A stretch of 64,000 nt of DNA from the NCBI RefSeq assembly GCF_000374525.1, contig NZ_KB894573.1, positions 139,745 through 203,744 of the forward strand, read 5' to 3'. Made by a program: the position numbers and the translations under genes. Below the pieces are notes generated by a model. The model did not search any database, was not told the DNA's origin, and saw only the letters and a list, made by a program, of their open reading frames with translations. The DNA is from Amorphus coralli DSM 19760 (GTDB taxonomy: Bacteria > Pseudomonadota > Alphaproteobacteria > Rhizobiales > Amorphaceae). This document shows, one piece after another, positions 49,219 through 57,475 of this stretch (position 1 is the stretch's first letter; each line of letters begins with the position of its first letter).

Positions 49219-49929
49219 CTAGCGTCGACGGGCGACGCGGTCGATCTCCTGCTGCACCATCCGTTCCACGATGGGCGGCAAATTCTGATCCAGCCAGTCC
49301 TGCAACATCGGGCGCAGACAATCCTGGACGACGTCTTCCAGGCTACGGCTTACCGGCTGCTCCACCCGGCGAGCGAGATCATCGAAGGCTGCTCCGACCG
49401 TCTCTTCGCTGCGTCCTGACATGAGCCGTCGGATCTCCTGAGCATCCGCCGCGACGAACGCCTGCGAGGCGAGGATCGTGGGGTCAGGATCGGCCGACTC
49501 GGGCGCTGCCCCCTCGGGACGGGAGAAAGGCTCGAAGCTGTGGGTGTCGACGGAATCGGCAGCCTGCTGCTCCTCCCACTCGGCAGGTGCGTTGTCCTGC
49601 AAATAGGCGAGCGGATCGTCGCCTTCGTCCTCGTCCGCGGTGAGCGCGGCGGAGAAGGCGTTCATTTCCGCCTCTCCCCAGGTGCCGGACTGCTCCTCGG
49701 AAGGAAAGGCTTCGCGGATGCTCTGCTCGATCAGGTCCGGCAGCGTCGCCGGGTCGAGCCCGCCGAAGTCATCCTCGAGGGCCGGTTCGGTCCCGAAGGC
49801 GTTTTCAAGACCGAATGCGGGATCCTGGATTGCCGTGCCCGGCTGTTCGTCATCTTCGGAGATGATGCGCCGGATGGATGCGAGAAGCTCTTCCATCGAC
49901 GGGTCGTATTTCGGCTGCGCCGAAGCCAT
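49219..49929 (-). CDS. popZ: Polar organizing protein PopZ (DUF2497)
   Basis: PopZ (236 aa), a self-assembling matrix protein that anchors the chromosome origin and recruits cell-cycle factors at the pole. The N terminus has the conserved helix YDPSMEELLASIRRIISEDD, then a long acidic, Pro-containing disordered linker (residues 30-150). The C terminus holds the oligomerisation helices (LEDVVQDCLRPMLQDWLDQN, then LPPIVERMVQQEIDRVARR). Alphaproteobacteria-specific family. It lies between tolC and valS. Confidence 0.92.
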   Translation of the reverse strand: MASAQPKYDPSMEELLASIRRIISEDDEQPGTAIQDPAFGLENAFGTEPALEDDFGGLDPATLPDLIEQSIREAFPSEEQSGTWGEAEMNAFSAALTADEDEGDDPLAYLQDNAPAEWEEQQAADSVDTHSFEPFSRPEGAAPESADPDPTILASQAFVAADAQEIRRLMSGRSEETVGAAFDDLARRVEQPVSRSLEDVVQDCLRPMLQDWLDQNLPPIVERMVQQEIDRVARRR

Positions 49930-50079
49930 CGCTCTACTCCGAATCCCCTCGCAGCAGGACCGACGAAAGCCGGAGACCGCGAATCATCTGCCGTTAACCA
50001 TGGTACCAGCAGCAGCGTGCGTGGCGAACTCGCACGGCGACTTTACCTGTGATGGAATAGGGGAAAACCCAGCGTTGCA

Positions 50080-50100
50080 CGCGGCGCCAGAGGCGCCGCG
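50080..50100 (-). terminator. Hairpin downstream of tolC
   Basis: CGCGGCGCC and GGCGCCGCG pair perfectly over nine bases around an AGA loop, 28 bases after the tolC stop codon. There is no T tract. Confidence 0.45.
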
Positions 50101-50127
50101 GCTGTTACGCGGCCCTTGCCCGGCTGA

Positions 50128-51537
50128 TCAGCGCCCGTCCGGGGTCCGCAGGCCGAACCACTTGTCCTTGACGGCCTGGTAGTGCTGCTTCGGCTGATAG
50201 CGCGCCACTTGCAGGCTGAGCTCATCGACGCCGAGCTGGCCGGTGGCGGACAGGAGCGCGTAGGCCGCAACGACCTTATTGCGCTCGGCCTCCACCAGCG
50301 TCACCTGGGCGCTGACGAGGTCGCGCTGGGAGTCCAGCACGTCCAGCGTGGTCCGCTGGCCGACCTTCTGTTCTTCGATCACGCCCTGCAGGGCGAGCTG
50401 CTGCGCGAACACACCCGTCCGGGCGGCCTGGATCGAAGCCACCGCGGCCTTGTAGTTCGCCCACGCAGAGACGATGGCCTGACGAACCTGGTCGCGGAGG
50501 ATGTCCACCTGGATGCGCGCGTATCCGAGGTCTTCCTTCGCCTGGCGCACCTGGGCCGAAACGCGGCCGCCCTGATAGATCGGGATATCGACGTTCAGCG
50601 TCACCTGGGCGGAATCGGAATAGTCGGCCGTGCCGGTGTCGTAGGTCCGGCCGACCTGGCCGTTGAGCGACACTTCCGGCAGGAACTCGCCTTCGAGCGT
50701 CTTCACGTTGAAGAGCGCCACGTCGACATTGTGGATCGCCGACTGGATGGCCGGATGATTGTCCTGGCCGATGGCGAGCGAGCGATCGAGCGTCGGAGGC
50801 AGCTTGGGCGCAAGGTTGATGTTGTCGACCAGCTTGCGGGCCTCAAGCCCGGTCACCTGCCTGTAAGTCGCCTGGGCCGACGCCAGATTCGCCTCGGCGA
50901 AGTTCAGATCCGACTGCGCCTCGGCATAGCGCGCTTCGGACTGGCTGACGTCGGTACGGGTGCCCTCTCCGACCTCAAGCCGGTCGTTGGAAGCCTTCAC
51001 CTGTTCGTTGAGGAACGAGACATCGCTCTTGCGCAGCGAAACGATGGAGGCGTTCTGGATCACGTCCTGGAACGCGGTGGCCGCGTCGAGCAGCACCGAC
51101 TGCTCGGTGTTACGGAGCAGTTCGCGCTGGGCCCGGACTGCGGCCTCCGCCTGCGCCACGGAGTTCTTGGTCTGGAAGCCCAGGAACAGCGGTTGCGTGA
51201 AGGTCATCGCCATCGTCAGCGGGTTGTTGGTCCCGCTGGAGTTGAACTTCGTGCTCGTCACCGACGAATAGACGCCGTTGAGGGACGTGTACTGCGACGA
51301 CGCCGACAGATTCGCGAACACCTGCGGGCGGATGCCCGACTTCGCGATCGGCACCCCTTCGTCGATCGAGCGGAGCTGGGCTCGCGCCTGATTGAGCGTC
51401 GGGTTGGTGGAATAGGCGGAGACCAGCGAGTCCTTCATGGTCTGGGCGGCCACCGGGGCCATTCCCAGGGTCAGAACAATCGCGGCGAGCGTCAGCGGGG
51501 CGACATGCCCGGCTGCTTTCGACGATCCAATACGCAA
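50128..51537 (-). CDS. tolC: TolC-family outer membrane efflux channel
   Basis: Outer-membrane channel (469 aa) for type I secretion and RND efflux. A signal peptide covers about residues 1-32 (LTLAAIVLTLGMAPVAAQ). The two OEP repeats each give a helical hairpin and beta strands; EVGEGTRTDVSQSEARYAEA and EQKVGQRTTLDVLDSQRDLV are the matching turns of the two halves. The start is TTG at 51537, five bases after GGGGG; no ATG fits. A CtrA box lies 48 bases upstream. Confidence 0.93.
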   Translation of the reverse strand: MRIGSSKAAGHVAPLTLAAIVLTLGMAPVAAQTMKDSLVSAYSTNPTLNQARAQLRSIDEGVPIAKSGIRPQVFANLSASSQYTSLNGVYSSVTSTKFNSSGTNNPLTMAMTFTQPLFLGFQTKNSVAQAEAAVRAQRELLRNTEQSVLLDAATAFQDVIQNASIVSLRKSDVSFLNEQVKASNDRLEVGEGTRTDVSQSEARYAEAQSDLNFAEANLASAQATYRQVTGLEARKLVDNINLAPKLPPTLDRSLAIGQDNHPAIQSAIHNVDVALFNVKTLEGEFLPEVSLNGQVGRTYDTGTADYSDSAQVTLNVDIPIYQGGRVSAQVRQAKEDLGYARIQVDILRDQVRQAIVSAWANYKAAVASIQAARTGVFAQQLALQGVIEEQKVGQRTTLDVLDSQRDLVSAQVTLVEAERNKVVAAYALLSATGQLGVDELSLQVARYQPKQHYQAVKDKWFGLRTPDGR

Positions 51538-51584
51538 CAAAGCCCCCTTTTCAGCGGCGACGAAGGCCCCGCTGGAAATGGTGT

Positions 51585-51599
51585 TTAACGGACCATTAA
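51585..51599. promoter_or_regulatory. CtrA-type binding box upstream of tolC
   Basis: TTAA-CGGACCA-TTAA matches the full CtrA consensus and lies 48 bases before the tolC start, a position expected for promoter control. It is the second such site in the window. Confidence 0.55.
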
Positions 51600-51690
51600 G
51601 AGGATGGTGTAGCGTCGATTTTTCCGAACGGAAATCCGCCAGCCGCACTTCCGGACCTTTCCCCGTGCGAATGCGGCAAATCGGCAACAG

Positions 51691-51715
51691 CCCCGAAATC
51701 TTGGAGATTTCGGGG
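51691..51715 (-). terminator. Hairpin between pcm and tolC
   Basis: CCCCGAAATC and GATTTCGGGG pair perfectly over ten bases around a five-base loop, starting 17 bases after the pcm stop on the minus strand. There is no T tract, so it may weaken rather than stop read-through into tolC. Confidence 0.5.
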
Positions 51716-51721
51716 AACCCT

Positions 51722-51735
51722 TTGATTCATATCAA
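51722..51735. promoter_or_regulatory. FNR/FixK-type box
   Basis: TTGAT-TCAT-ATCAA is a perfect match to the FNR/FixK consensus (TTGAT-N4-ATCAA). It overlaps the stop codon of pcm and lies about 185 bases upstream of tolC, so any regulatory role is uncertain. Confidence 0.4.
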
Positions 51736-52403
51736 AAAACGAACTCTGCCGGCTTCTCGAACCCGGGCAGAACGGCCGCGGCCGCGTTGAAGGTCGGCCA
51801 GCGTCCCACGGTATCGCCACTGCGGCGATAGACGGTCGCCATCGCGGCAAGGCCCCGCCCCTCGATCACCACGAGCCGGCCGCCGTCCTTGAGTTGGGCA
51901 GTGAGCGTGTCCACCGGGGTTTCGACCGCGCCATCGACGACGATCACGTCGTAGGGGGCCTCCGGCGCCCAGCCGGCCTCGAGCGGGCCGACGACCACGG
52001 CCGCGTTCTCCACGCCGACCCGGGTCAGCAGATCGCTGGCCTGATTGCCCAGATCCTCGTCCGATTCCAGGCCGACCACCGAGTCGGCCAGCCGGCCGAC
52101 CACCGCGCACGGGTAGCCCGTGCCGGCACCGACGACGAGGACCACGTCGGTGCTCTCGATCTCCGCTTCCTGAAGCATCTTCGCGAAGATGGCGGGACGG
52201 GTCAGGAACCGGCCGCCATCGCCTGGCCGCGGCTCGATCAGAGCCACCGGCTCGTCGAGATAGGCAAGCGAGCGCCGGCTGGCAGGGAGGAAGACCTCAC
52301 GGGGAATCTCGCCCATGGCGTCCTGGATCCGCCGATCGGTGACGTCGTAGGTCCGCAGCTGGTTTTCGACCATTCGGCTGCGCAAAGTGGCGAAGTCGAC
52401 CAT
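51732..52403 (-). CDS. pcm: Protein-L-isoaspartate O-methyltransferase family protein
   Basis: A 223-residue member of the Pcm family, which uses SAM to methylate isoaspartyl residues. Family features: VENQLRTYDVTDRRI near the start, VLVVGAGTGYPCAVV for SAM binding, and VIVVDGAVETPVDTLTAQLKDGG. The canonical repair enzymes have VGTGSGY at the glycine loop; this alphaproteobacterial version next to tolC differs and its real substrate is less certain. The ATG at 52403 has a GAGG site upstream. Confidence 0.88.
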   Translation of the reverse strand: MVDFATLRSRMVENQLRTYDVTDRRIQDAMGEIPREVFLPASRRSLAYLDEPVALIEPRPGDGGRFLTRPAIFAKMLQEAEIESTDVVLVVGAGTGYPCAVVGRLADSVVGLESDEDLGNQASDLLTRVGVENAAVVVGPLEAGWAPEAPYDVIVVDGAVETPVDTLTAQLKDGGRLVVIEGRGLAAMATVYRRSGDTVGRWPTFNAAAAVLPGFEKPAEFVF

Positions 52404-52505
52404 GAGCCTCGTCCCGGGTCTTGAAACTGTGCCTCTTGCCTTAGCGGCGCAGCCCCGCGGAGGCAAGCGCGCGACGCCCCGAACCGGGCGTGGCGCGTTG
52501 GCGCG

Positions 52506-54212
52506 TCACTGCGGCGCCCCGATGACCCAGCGCCGCTCCGTCAGGTCGAGGCCGCAGATTCCGTCGGCGATCCCCTTGCGCTCGGCATAGTCAGCGACGC
52601 GGTCCAGATAGTCCGGCTCGAAGGGCGCGGTCACGTTCCAGTTCTCCGGCCAGAAAGTCGCCATGCCGTTGATGGATGGAATGCGGAGGTAGGAGCCGAT
52701 GATCATCGCATCGACACCATGCGCGTAGTAGCGGTTGACCGCGTCGTTGTCCGTCGGACCAATGCGCGGGTTGAAGACATAGAAGCTCCTGCACTCTGCA
52801 GGCGGCTTGCCGAGCGAATCCAGGAAGGCCTGCTCGGCGTGGCGGTCGGTGCGCAGCGCGCTTTCGCTGTGGCCCTGCTCGACGAGTATGACCAGGGCCA
52901 CGATGGCGACCACGACGGAGGCCGCCCTGCCCCGCCGCGCGAAGAGATCGAAGGCGTAGGCCGTCACCAGGGCGACGACGGGCACGATAAACAGCAGGAA
53001 CCGCACCGGCAGCCGAATGGCCGACGCACCCGGCACGCCAACGAAGACCGGCTGGAATGGCGCCATGGGACCGAACCGCAGCGCGAAGAGCGCCAGCACG
53101 ACCGCTCCGATGCCGAGCGCGCAGGCCAACGTCGCCCGGCTCACGTCGGGCTCCGTCGCACGTCCCGCGGCCGCCTTGTGGCGGCGGTGGAACAGACGCA
53201 GCAGCCAGATCAGTGAAGCCAGGAACGCGACAAGCAGCACCGGCGACAGGCCATAAGGATCGGCCGGGTTGCCCCCGAGCGGGCGCATGATCCGGTCCAT
53301 GACCCCACCCCACACCCAGTTGGAGCTGCCGACATTGAACAGCTCCGCCGGCAGCCGGGTCCCGGCTTTCATGGACGACACGGAGTGACCGCCATGGCCT
53401 GACTGACTGTAGAGCCAGAAAACGGCGATGGCCGCCAGCGCCAGACCGGCGACCAGGACGATCAGAGCCGGCGACGGACGTCGGATGGCCTTCCAGACGC
53501 GGTCACACAGGGCCCTGTCGAGAAGGATGGCAGCGACCAGCACAACCAGCATGAGGAGGACGAAGGCGAACAGCGAATAAAAGGACGTCATCGCCCAGAG
53601 ATAGAAGAAGGCGACCACCGCCACGGAGAGAACGATGGCCCCGCCTCCGGAGGGCGACCGACCGCCCGAGCGGGTCAGCTTCAGGAAATGCGGCCAAACC
53701 AGCAGCAGGCCAACGGGCACGAAGGCCGTAAAGACCAGCTGGGCGTGCATGAGACGAATGGACAGGGAATTCGACCACAGTCCAACCAGCGCTGCGAACA
53801 GCGCCAGCAGCACGGACACCCCGAGCAGCCGCCGACCGACCAGGTAGGTCGCGACAAAACCGATCGCGCAGACGACGGCATTGGTGACTTCCAGGCTGAC
53901 GAAGGGATCGAGGCCCGCCGCACGCGGCACAGAGTAAATCAGCCCCCCGGCCAGCAGCGCATCGCCGTAGCTCAGCGTGAACGCATTGGGGTAGAAGTAA
54001 CGCGGCGAGAGCGGCGGATTCTGCCCCTGCAGCACCCCGTACCAGTGTTCAAGGACGGCGATGAAGATGCGGCCGTCGAAAATGTCGCCGCTGACCCGGG
54101 GCAATCCCTCCTGCAGGGCCGGGCCAAAAAGAACGGCGAGGCCGGCCGCGAGTGTGGCGAGGACGACGAGACCCTCGAACGGACGTAGGCGCGTGCGGGG
54201 TTCCTGGGTCAC
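52506..54212 (-). CDS. Polytopic membrane protein, GT-C-like
   Basis: A 568-residue protein with about 11-12 hydrophobic segments, then a soluble C-terminal domain of about 130 residues (from ESALRTDRHAEQAFLDSLGK). An acidic motif in the first extracytoplasmic loop (SGDIFDGRIFIAVLEHWYG) resembles the loop-1 acidic site of GT-C glycosyltransferases, so transfer of a sugar from a lipid-linked donor is possible. No specific family was recognised. It is downstream of nothing obvious on its strand and precedes pcm by 102 bases. Confidence 0.75.
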   Translation of the reverse strand: MTQEPRTRLRPFEGLVVLATLAAGLAVLFGPALQEGLPRVSGDIFDGRIFIAVLEHWYGVLQGQNPPLSPRYFYPNAFTLSYGDALLAGGLIYSVPRAAGLDPFVSLEVTNAVVCAIGFVATYLVGRRLLGVSVLLALFAALVGLWSNSLSIRLMHAQLVFTAFVPVGLLLVWPHFLKLTRSGGRSPSGGGAIVLSVAVVAFFYLWAMTSFYSLFAFVLLMLVVLVAAILLDRALCDRVWKAIRRPSPALIVLVAGLALAAIAVFWLYSQSGHGGHSVSSMKAGTRLPAELFNVGSSNWVWGGVMDRIMRPLGGNPADPYGLSPVLLVAFLASLIWLLRLFHRRHKAAAGRATEPDVSRATLACALGIGAVVLALFALRFGPMAPFQPVFVGVPGASAIRLPVRFLLFIVPVVALVTAYAFDLFARRGRAASVVVAIVALVILVEQGHSESALRTDRHAEQAFLDSLGKPPAECRSFYVFNPRIGPTDNDAVNRYYAHGVDAMIIGSYLRIPSINGMATFWPENWNVTAPFEPDYLDRVADYAERKGIADGICGLDLTERRWVIGAPQ

Positions 54213-54396
54213 GTTCTGACGGATTCTCGGCTAAGGACGGTGGACGCGACCTATGTCGCGCGTGCGTTGTCGTCAATCAAGCCGATATCGCACACTTGCC
54301 GCATGGACCGGGTGCAACCAACTCCGGCCTTACCCGTTGTTCCGCCGTCGCGGCTTCGCCCCGAGGCCCGCTTGCCAGGATTGGCCCCTTCTTTCC

Positions 54397-55275
54397 ATGC
54401 AGACCCTCCGTATCAGCCATCACACCCGCTACCGCTACGACAAGCCGGTGACGTTCGGCGAGCACCGCCTCATGCTCCGCCCGCGCGACGGCCACGACAT
54501 GCGGCTGCTTGAGTCCAGCCTCGTCGTGAGCCCGTCGGCGGAGATACGTTGGGGTTTCGATACGTTCGGCAATTCCGTTGCGTTCCTGACCTTCACCGAG
54601 CCTTCCGACACGCTGGTGATCGAGAGCGAACTTCACCTGGAGCGCTACGGTCTGGACGAGGCGGTTCGCACCTTCGAGGAGCACAGCGCCGCTTTCCCCT
54701 TCTCCTATGACGCCGACGACCGGATCGACCTGGCGCCGCTGCTGATGATCCAGTGCCCGGAGGACCGGCCCGTCGTGTCCCGCTGGCTGGAAGAGGTAAT
54801 GCCGGAGATCCCGGACGCGACCATGGCGGTCCTCGACCACCTGTCGAGCGCCATTCACGACAATTTCGAGTACCGGCGACGCGACGAGGAAGGCGTTCAG
54901 ACGCCAGCCCAGACCATCTCGACCGCGAGCGGCACCTGCCGGGACTTCGCCTTCCTGTTCATGGAGGCCGCGCGCGACCTGGGTTTCGCCACGCGGTTCG
55001 TGACCGGCTACCTCTACGATCCCGCGGCCGACGGCGGGGACGGGCTGACGGGCGGCGGCGCCACTCATGCCTGGGCGGACGTGTTCATTCCCGGTGTCGG
55101 GTGGATGGAATTCGACCCGACCAACGAGATCGTCGCGGGCCACGAACTGGTCCGCGTCGCCTCGACCCGCTCGCCGCACCAGGCGCAGCCCGTGGGCGGC
55201 ACGTTTGCGGGCGACGGCCAGTTCGCAGGCATGGAGGTCGAGGTGACCGTCACCAGGACGACGCAGGACCAGTAG
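54397..55275 (+). CDS. Transglutaminase-like family protein
   Basis: A 292-residue transglutaminase-like protein, probably a cytoplasmic cysteine protease or amidase. The N-terminal domain opens with LRISHHTRYRYDKPVTFGEH. The catalytic Cys is about residue 181 (ASGTCRDFAFLF), the His is in GGATHAWADVFIPG, and the Asp in GWMEFDPTNE. The ATG at 54397 matches the family start; the longer frame upstream is in the divergent gap. It stands alone. Confidence 0.9.
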   Translation: MQTLRISHHTRYRYDKPVTFGEHRLMLRPRDGHDMRLLESSLVVSPSAEIRWGFDTFGNSVAFLTFTEPSDTLVIESELHLERYGLDEAVRTFEEHSAAFPFSYDADDRIDLAPLLMIQCPEDRPVVSRWLEEVMPEIPDATMAVLDHLSSAIHDNFEYRRRDEEGVQTPAQTISTASGTCRDFAFLFMEAARDLGFATRFVTGYLYDPAADGGDGLTGGGATHAWADVFIPGVGWMEFDPTNEIVAGHELVRVASTRSPHQAQPVGGTFAGDGQFAGMEVEVTVTRTTQDQ

Positions 55276-55354
55276 GCGCGCGAGCGGTCATCAAATCGGC
55301 CATCAGGCCGCCGGGTTTCCGTGGCCGGCAGCCTTCAGACCGCCAGGTCAGCCT

Positions 55355-56005
55355 CTACGGGACCGAGGGCGAGCCCGTCGCCTCCGCGTCCCCCGCGCGA
55401 ACGATGCGAAGCTCACGCAGCGCGTCGCCCATCACCTGCGCTGCCCCCCAGAGCGCCAGCGTCGCCATCACTGCGGCCACCCCGATGTCCGGCCACCCGG
55501 TCCCGGTGCCGAAAACACCGAGCGCCGCCAGCATCACCGCGACGTTGCCGATCACGTCGTTGCGGCTGCATACCCAGACAGAGCGCATGTTAGCGTCGCC
55601 CCTGCGGAAACCGGTGAGCAGGACCAGGCAGATCACGTTGAGGACCAGAGCCATCAGGCCGATGCTGCCCATAAGGTCAGCCGACGGCACCTCGCCACGC
55701 CAGGCGTACCAGCCGGTGCTGCCCACCACCCAGAGGCCGAAGATGCCCATGGATGCCCCCTTGGCGAGCGCCGCCAGGGCGCGCCAGCGCAGCGCCATTC
55801 CGAACACCATGAGGCTGATCGCGTAATTGCCGGCGTCGGCCAGGAAGTCGAGCGCGTCCGCCTGAAGAGAGGCGGACCCGGCCTGCAGGCCCGCAACGAT
55901 CTCGACGAGAAAGCCCGCGACGTTGATCGCCAGCACCACCCACAGGATGCGGCGGTGTTTCGGGTCGGGTGCGCTCGGCGTGGCCGCACAGCAGGAGGCA
56001 CTCAT
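55355..56005 (-). CDS. Cation diffusion facilitator-type transporter
   Basis: A 216-residue membrane protein of the cation diffusion facilitator type with six hydrophobic segments and no cytoplasmic C-terminal domain. The metal-site motif is DALDFLADAGNY in helix 2, with a possible partner in CSRNDVIGNVAVM in helix 5; these replace the usual HxxxD pairs with DxxxD and NDxxxN. A Cys pair near the start (MSASCCAA) may sense or bind metal. The ATG at 56005 follows AAGGA. It is divergent from a MerR regulator, with a MerR operator in its promoter, so heavy-metal export is likely. Confidence 0.85.
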   Translation of the reverse strand: MSASCCAATPSAPDPKHRRILWVVLAINVAGFLVEIVAGLQAGSASLQADALDFLADAGNYAISLMVFGMALRWRALAALAKGASMGIFGLWVVGSTGWYAWRGEVPSADLMGSIGLMALVLNVICLVLLTGFRRGDANMRSVWVCSRNDVIGNVAVMLAALGVFGTGTGWPDIGVAAVMATLALWGAAQVMGDALRELRIVRAGDAEATGSPSVP

Positions 56006-56034
56006 CACTCTGTCCTTTGCATCGTCCGCCGCCT

Positions 56035-56065
56035 ACAATGAGGGTTGTAGTGACTACAGGGTCAA
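56035..56065 (-). promoter_or_regulatory. MerR-type promoter/operator
   Basis: Reading the minus strand, a -35 TTGACC and a -10 CATTGT are 19 bases apart, the overlong spacer of MerR-activated promoters. The spacer contains the perfect palindrome TGTAGT-C-ACTACA (56046-56058). It drives the transporter gene and overlaps the upstream region of the regulator gene. Confidence 0.65.
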
Positions 56066-56070
56066 CAGTG

Positions 56071-56469
56071 ATGCCGGAGCGATATTCCATAGGCCAACTG
56101 GCCCGGTTGAGTGGCTGCAAGGCGGAGACGATTCGCTACTACGAGCGGATCCGGCTGATACCGCCGCCGCAGCGGGCCGCGTCCGGCTACCGCACCTATG
56201 GGGAGGATGACGTGCGGCGGCTGCGCTTCGTGAGGCACGGCCGTGAACTGGGCTTCCCCCTCGACGCCATCCGCGCGCTTCTCGACCTGTCCGACCACCC
56301 AAACCGCGACTGCGCGGCGGCGGATCGGCTCTGCTCCGCCCAGCTGGCCGACGTTAGAGACCGGATCCGGTCGCTACAGAGGCTGGAGGCCGAACTCTCC
56401 AGTATCCTCGACCAGTGCCGCGGCGGTCGCGTCGCCGACTGCCGGGTCCTTGAAGCCCTGTCGGACTAG
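56071..56469 (+). CDS. MerR-family metal-responsive regulator
   Basis: A 132-residue MerR regulator. The winged helix-turn-helix is at the N terminus (YSIGQLARLSGCKAETIRYYE), followed by a dimerisation helix and a metal loop. Cysteines at 81, 88, 116 and 124 (the last two in DQCRGGRVADCRVLEAL) match the spacing of the zinc/cadmium-sensing ZntR type. The ATG at 56071 is 13 bases after the operator palindrome. It should control the divergent transporter and itself. Confidence 0.9.
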   Translation: MPERYSIGQLARLSGCKAETIRYYERIRLIPPPQRAASGYRTYGEDDVRRLRFVRHGRELGFPLDAIRALLDLSDHPNRDCAAADRLCSAQLADVRDRIRSLQRLEAELSSILDQCRGGRVADCRVLEALSD

Positions 56470-56528
56470 TGCCGGTCCGCGGGGCCCGGATTGATCGAAC
56501 TCGAGACGCCAGATCTCCACCGGCCTGA

Positions 56529-57473
56529 TCAGGCGGCTCCCTGCTCCCGCAGGGACTGATACTGGGCGACGGCCACCCGTGACGCTGCGCGCTCCTCCCG
56601 GCTGGAGCGCTCAGGAAGATCCCCCTCATCAGCACCGGCAGCCAGGGCCTCCCAAGTCTCCCGCTTGGCCGCGACCAGCCCCGGCAGCCCGAACGTGGCC
56701 AGCATGTCCTGGAACGCCGCATGGGCCGCTGCGTCGAACGGCCAGGTACGGCCGTAGTGATCCTTCAGCGGGTGCGCGGGATGCAAATGACCGCAGGGCA
56801 CCCAACCGTCCGGGATCGGATCGTTGGCGGCGTGGGTGCGGCCGGTTCTGAGGAGTTGCGGCAGAACGTGAGTGTGTGGACCTTCCGGGCTGCGCTCGTC
56901 GGGTCGGGGAACGCGCTGCCGGACCTCGGCTCGACCGAGTTTCGTGACGAAAACCCGGTTCGGCGACAGCTGCGGCATCTCCTGCATCAGCGTGTTGCCC
57001 GGCTCTGCAAGCGACCGGCCGCAGCCAGCGCGCAGGCGGGCGATCACAGCCGGGTCTGCGCTGCGCACGCAGATATCGGCCTGCAGCGTCCCCAGCCCCA
57101 TGTCGAACAGGATCGCTTCCCGATCTCGTGGATCGACAGCGCTCTCGTCGGGACCAAGCTCGGTCAAGACCGTCCGCTGGTTCATGGCGCACTCCGCCTC
57201 CGGCAGGCACAGCGCAACGGCGTGATTCCAGCTGCCTGGGTTCTTCGCCGGCGTTTCGAAGGCCACCAGCCGCACGGTCGTGCCGGATTCGATGCGGATG
57301 GCACCCCGCCGCGTGGAGATGGAGGAAGCATCCGAAAAGTCGACAGCCTCATCCGCGTCGTAAAGAAACTCCGCGATGGCCCCGAAGGTGCCGAAGTTCC
57401 AGCCGGCCCTGGGGTCACGCAGCATCCCGCGCAGGAAAGCTTCCGGTTCAACGCGCGTATCGAGCTCACTCAT
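56529..57473 (-). CDS. Unknown protein, last gene of the B12 uptake operon
   Basis: A 314-residue soluble protein; I think it belongs to the DUF6925 group, but that assignment is from memory and tentative. It has no signal peptide and no membrane segment. The chain begins with a predicted alpha/beta part (LRDPRAGWNFGTFGAIAEF) that contains NQRTVLTELGPDESA. The second half is rich in Arg, His and Glu (HTHVLPQLLRTGRTHAANDP, CGHLHPAHPLKDH), with a His-rich stretch that could bind metal or a cofactor. Its start overlaps the stop of the ATPase gene, so it is translated with the B12 transporter. Confidence 0.75.
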   Translation of the reverse strand: MSELDTRVEPEAFLRGMLRDPRAGWNFGTFGAIAEFLYDADEAVDFSDASSISTRRGAIRIESGTTVRLVAFETPAKNPGSWNHAVALCLPEAECAMNQRTVLTELGPDESAVDPRDREAILFDMGLGTLQADICVRSADPAVIARLRAGCGRSLAEPGNTLMQEMPQLSPNRVFVTKLGRAEVRQRVPRPDERSPEGPHTHVLPQLLRTGRTHAANDPIPDGWVPCGHLHPAHPLKDHYGRTWPFDAAAHAAFQDMLATFGLPGLVAAKRETWEALAAGADEGDLPERSSREERAASRVAVAQYQSLREQGAA

Positions 57474-57475
57474 CC

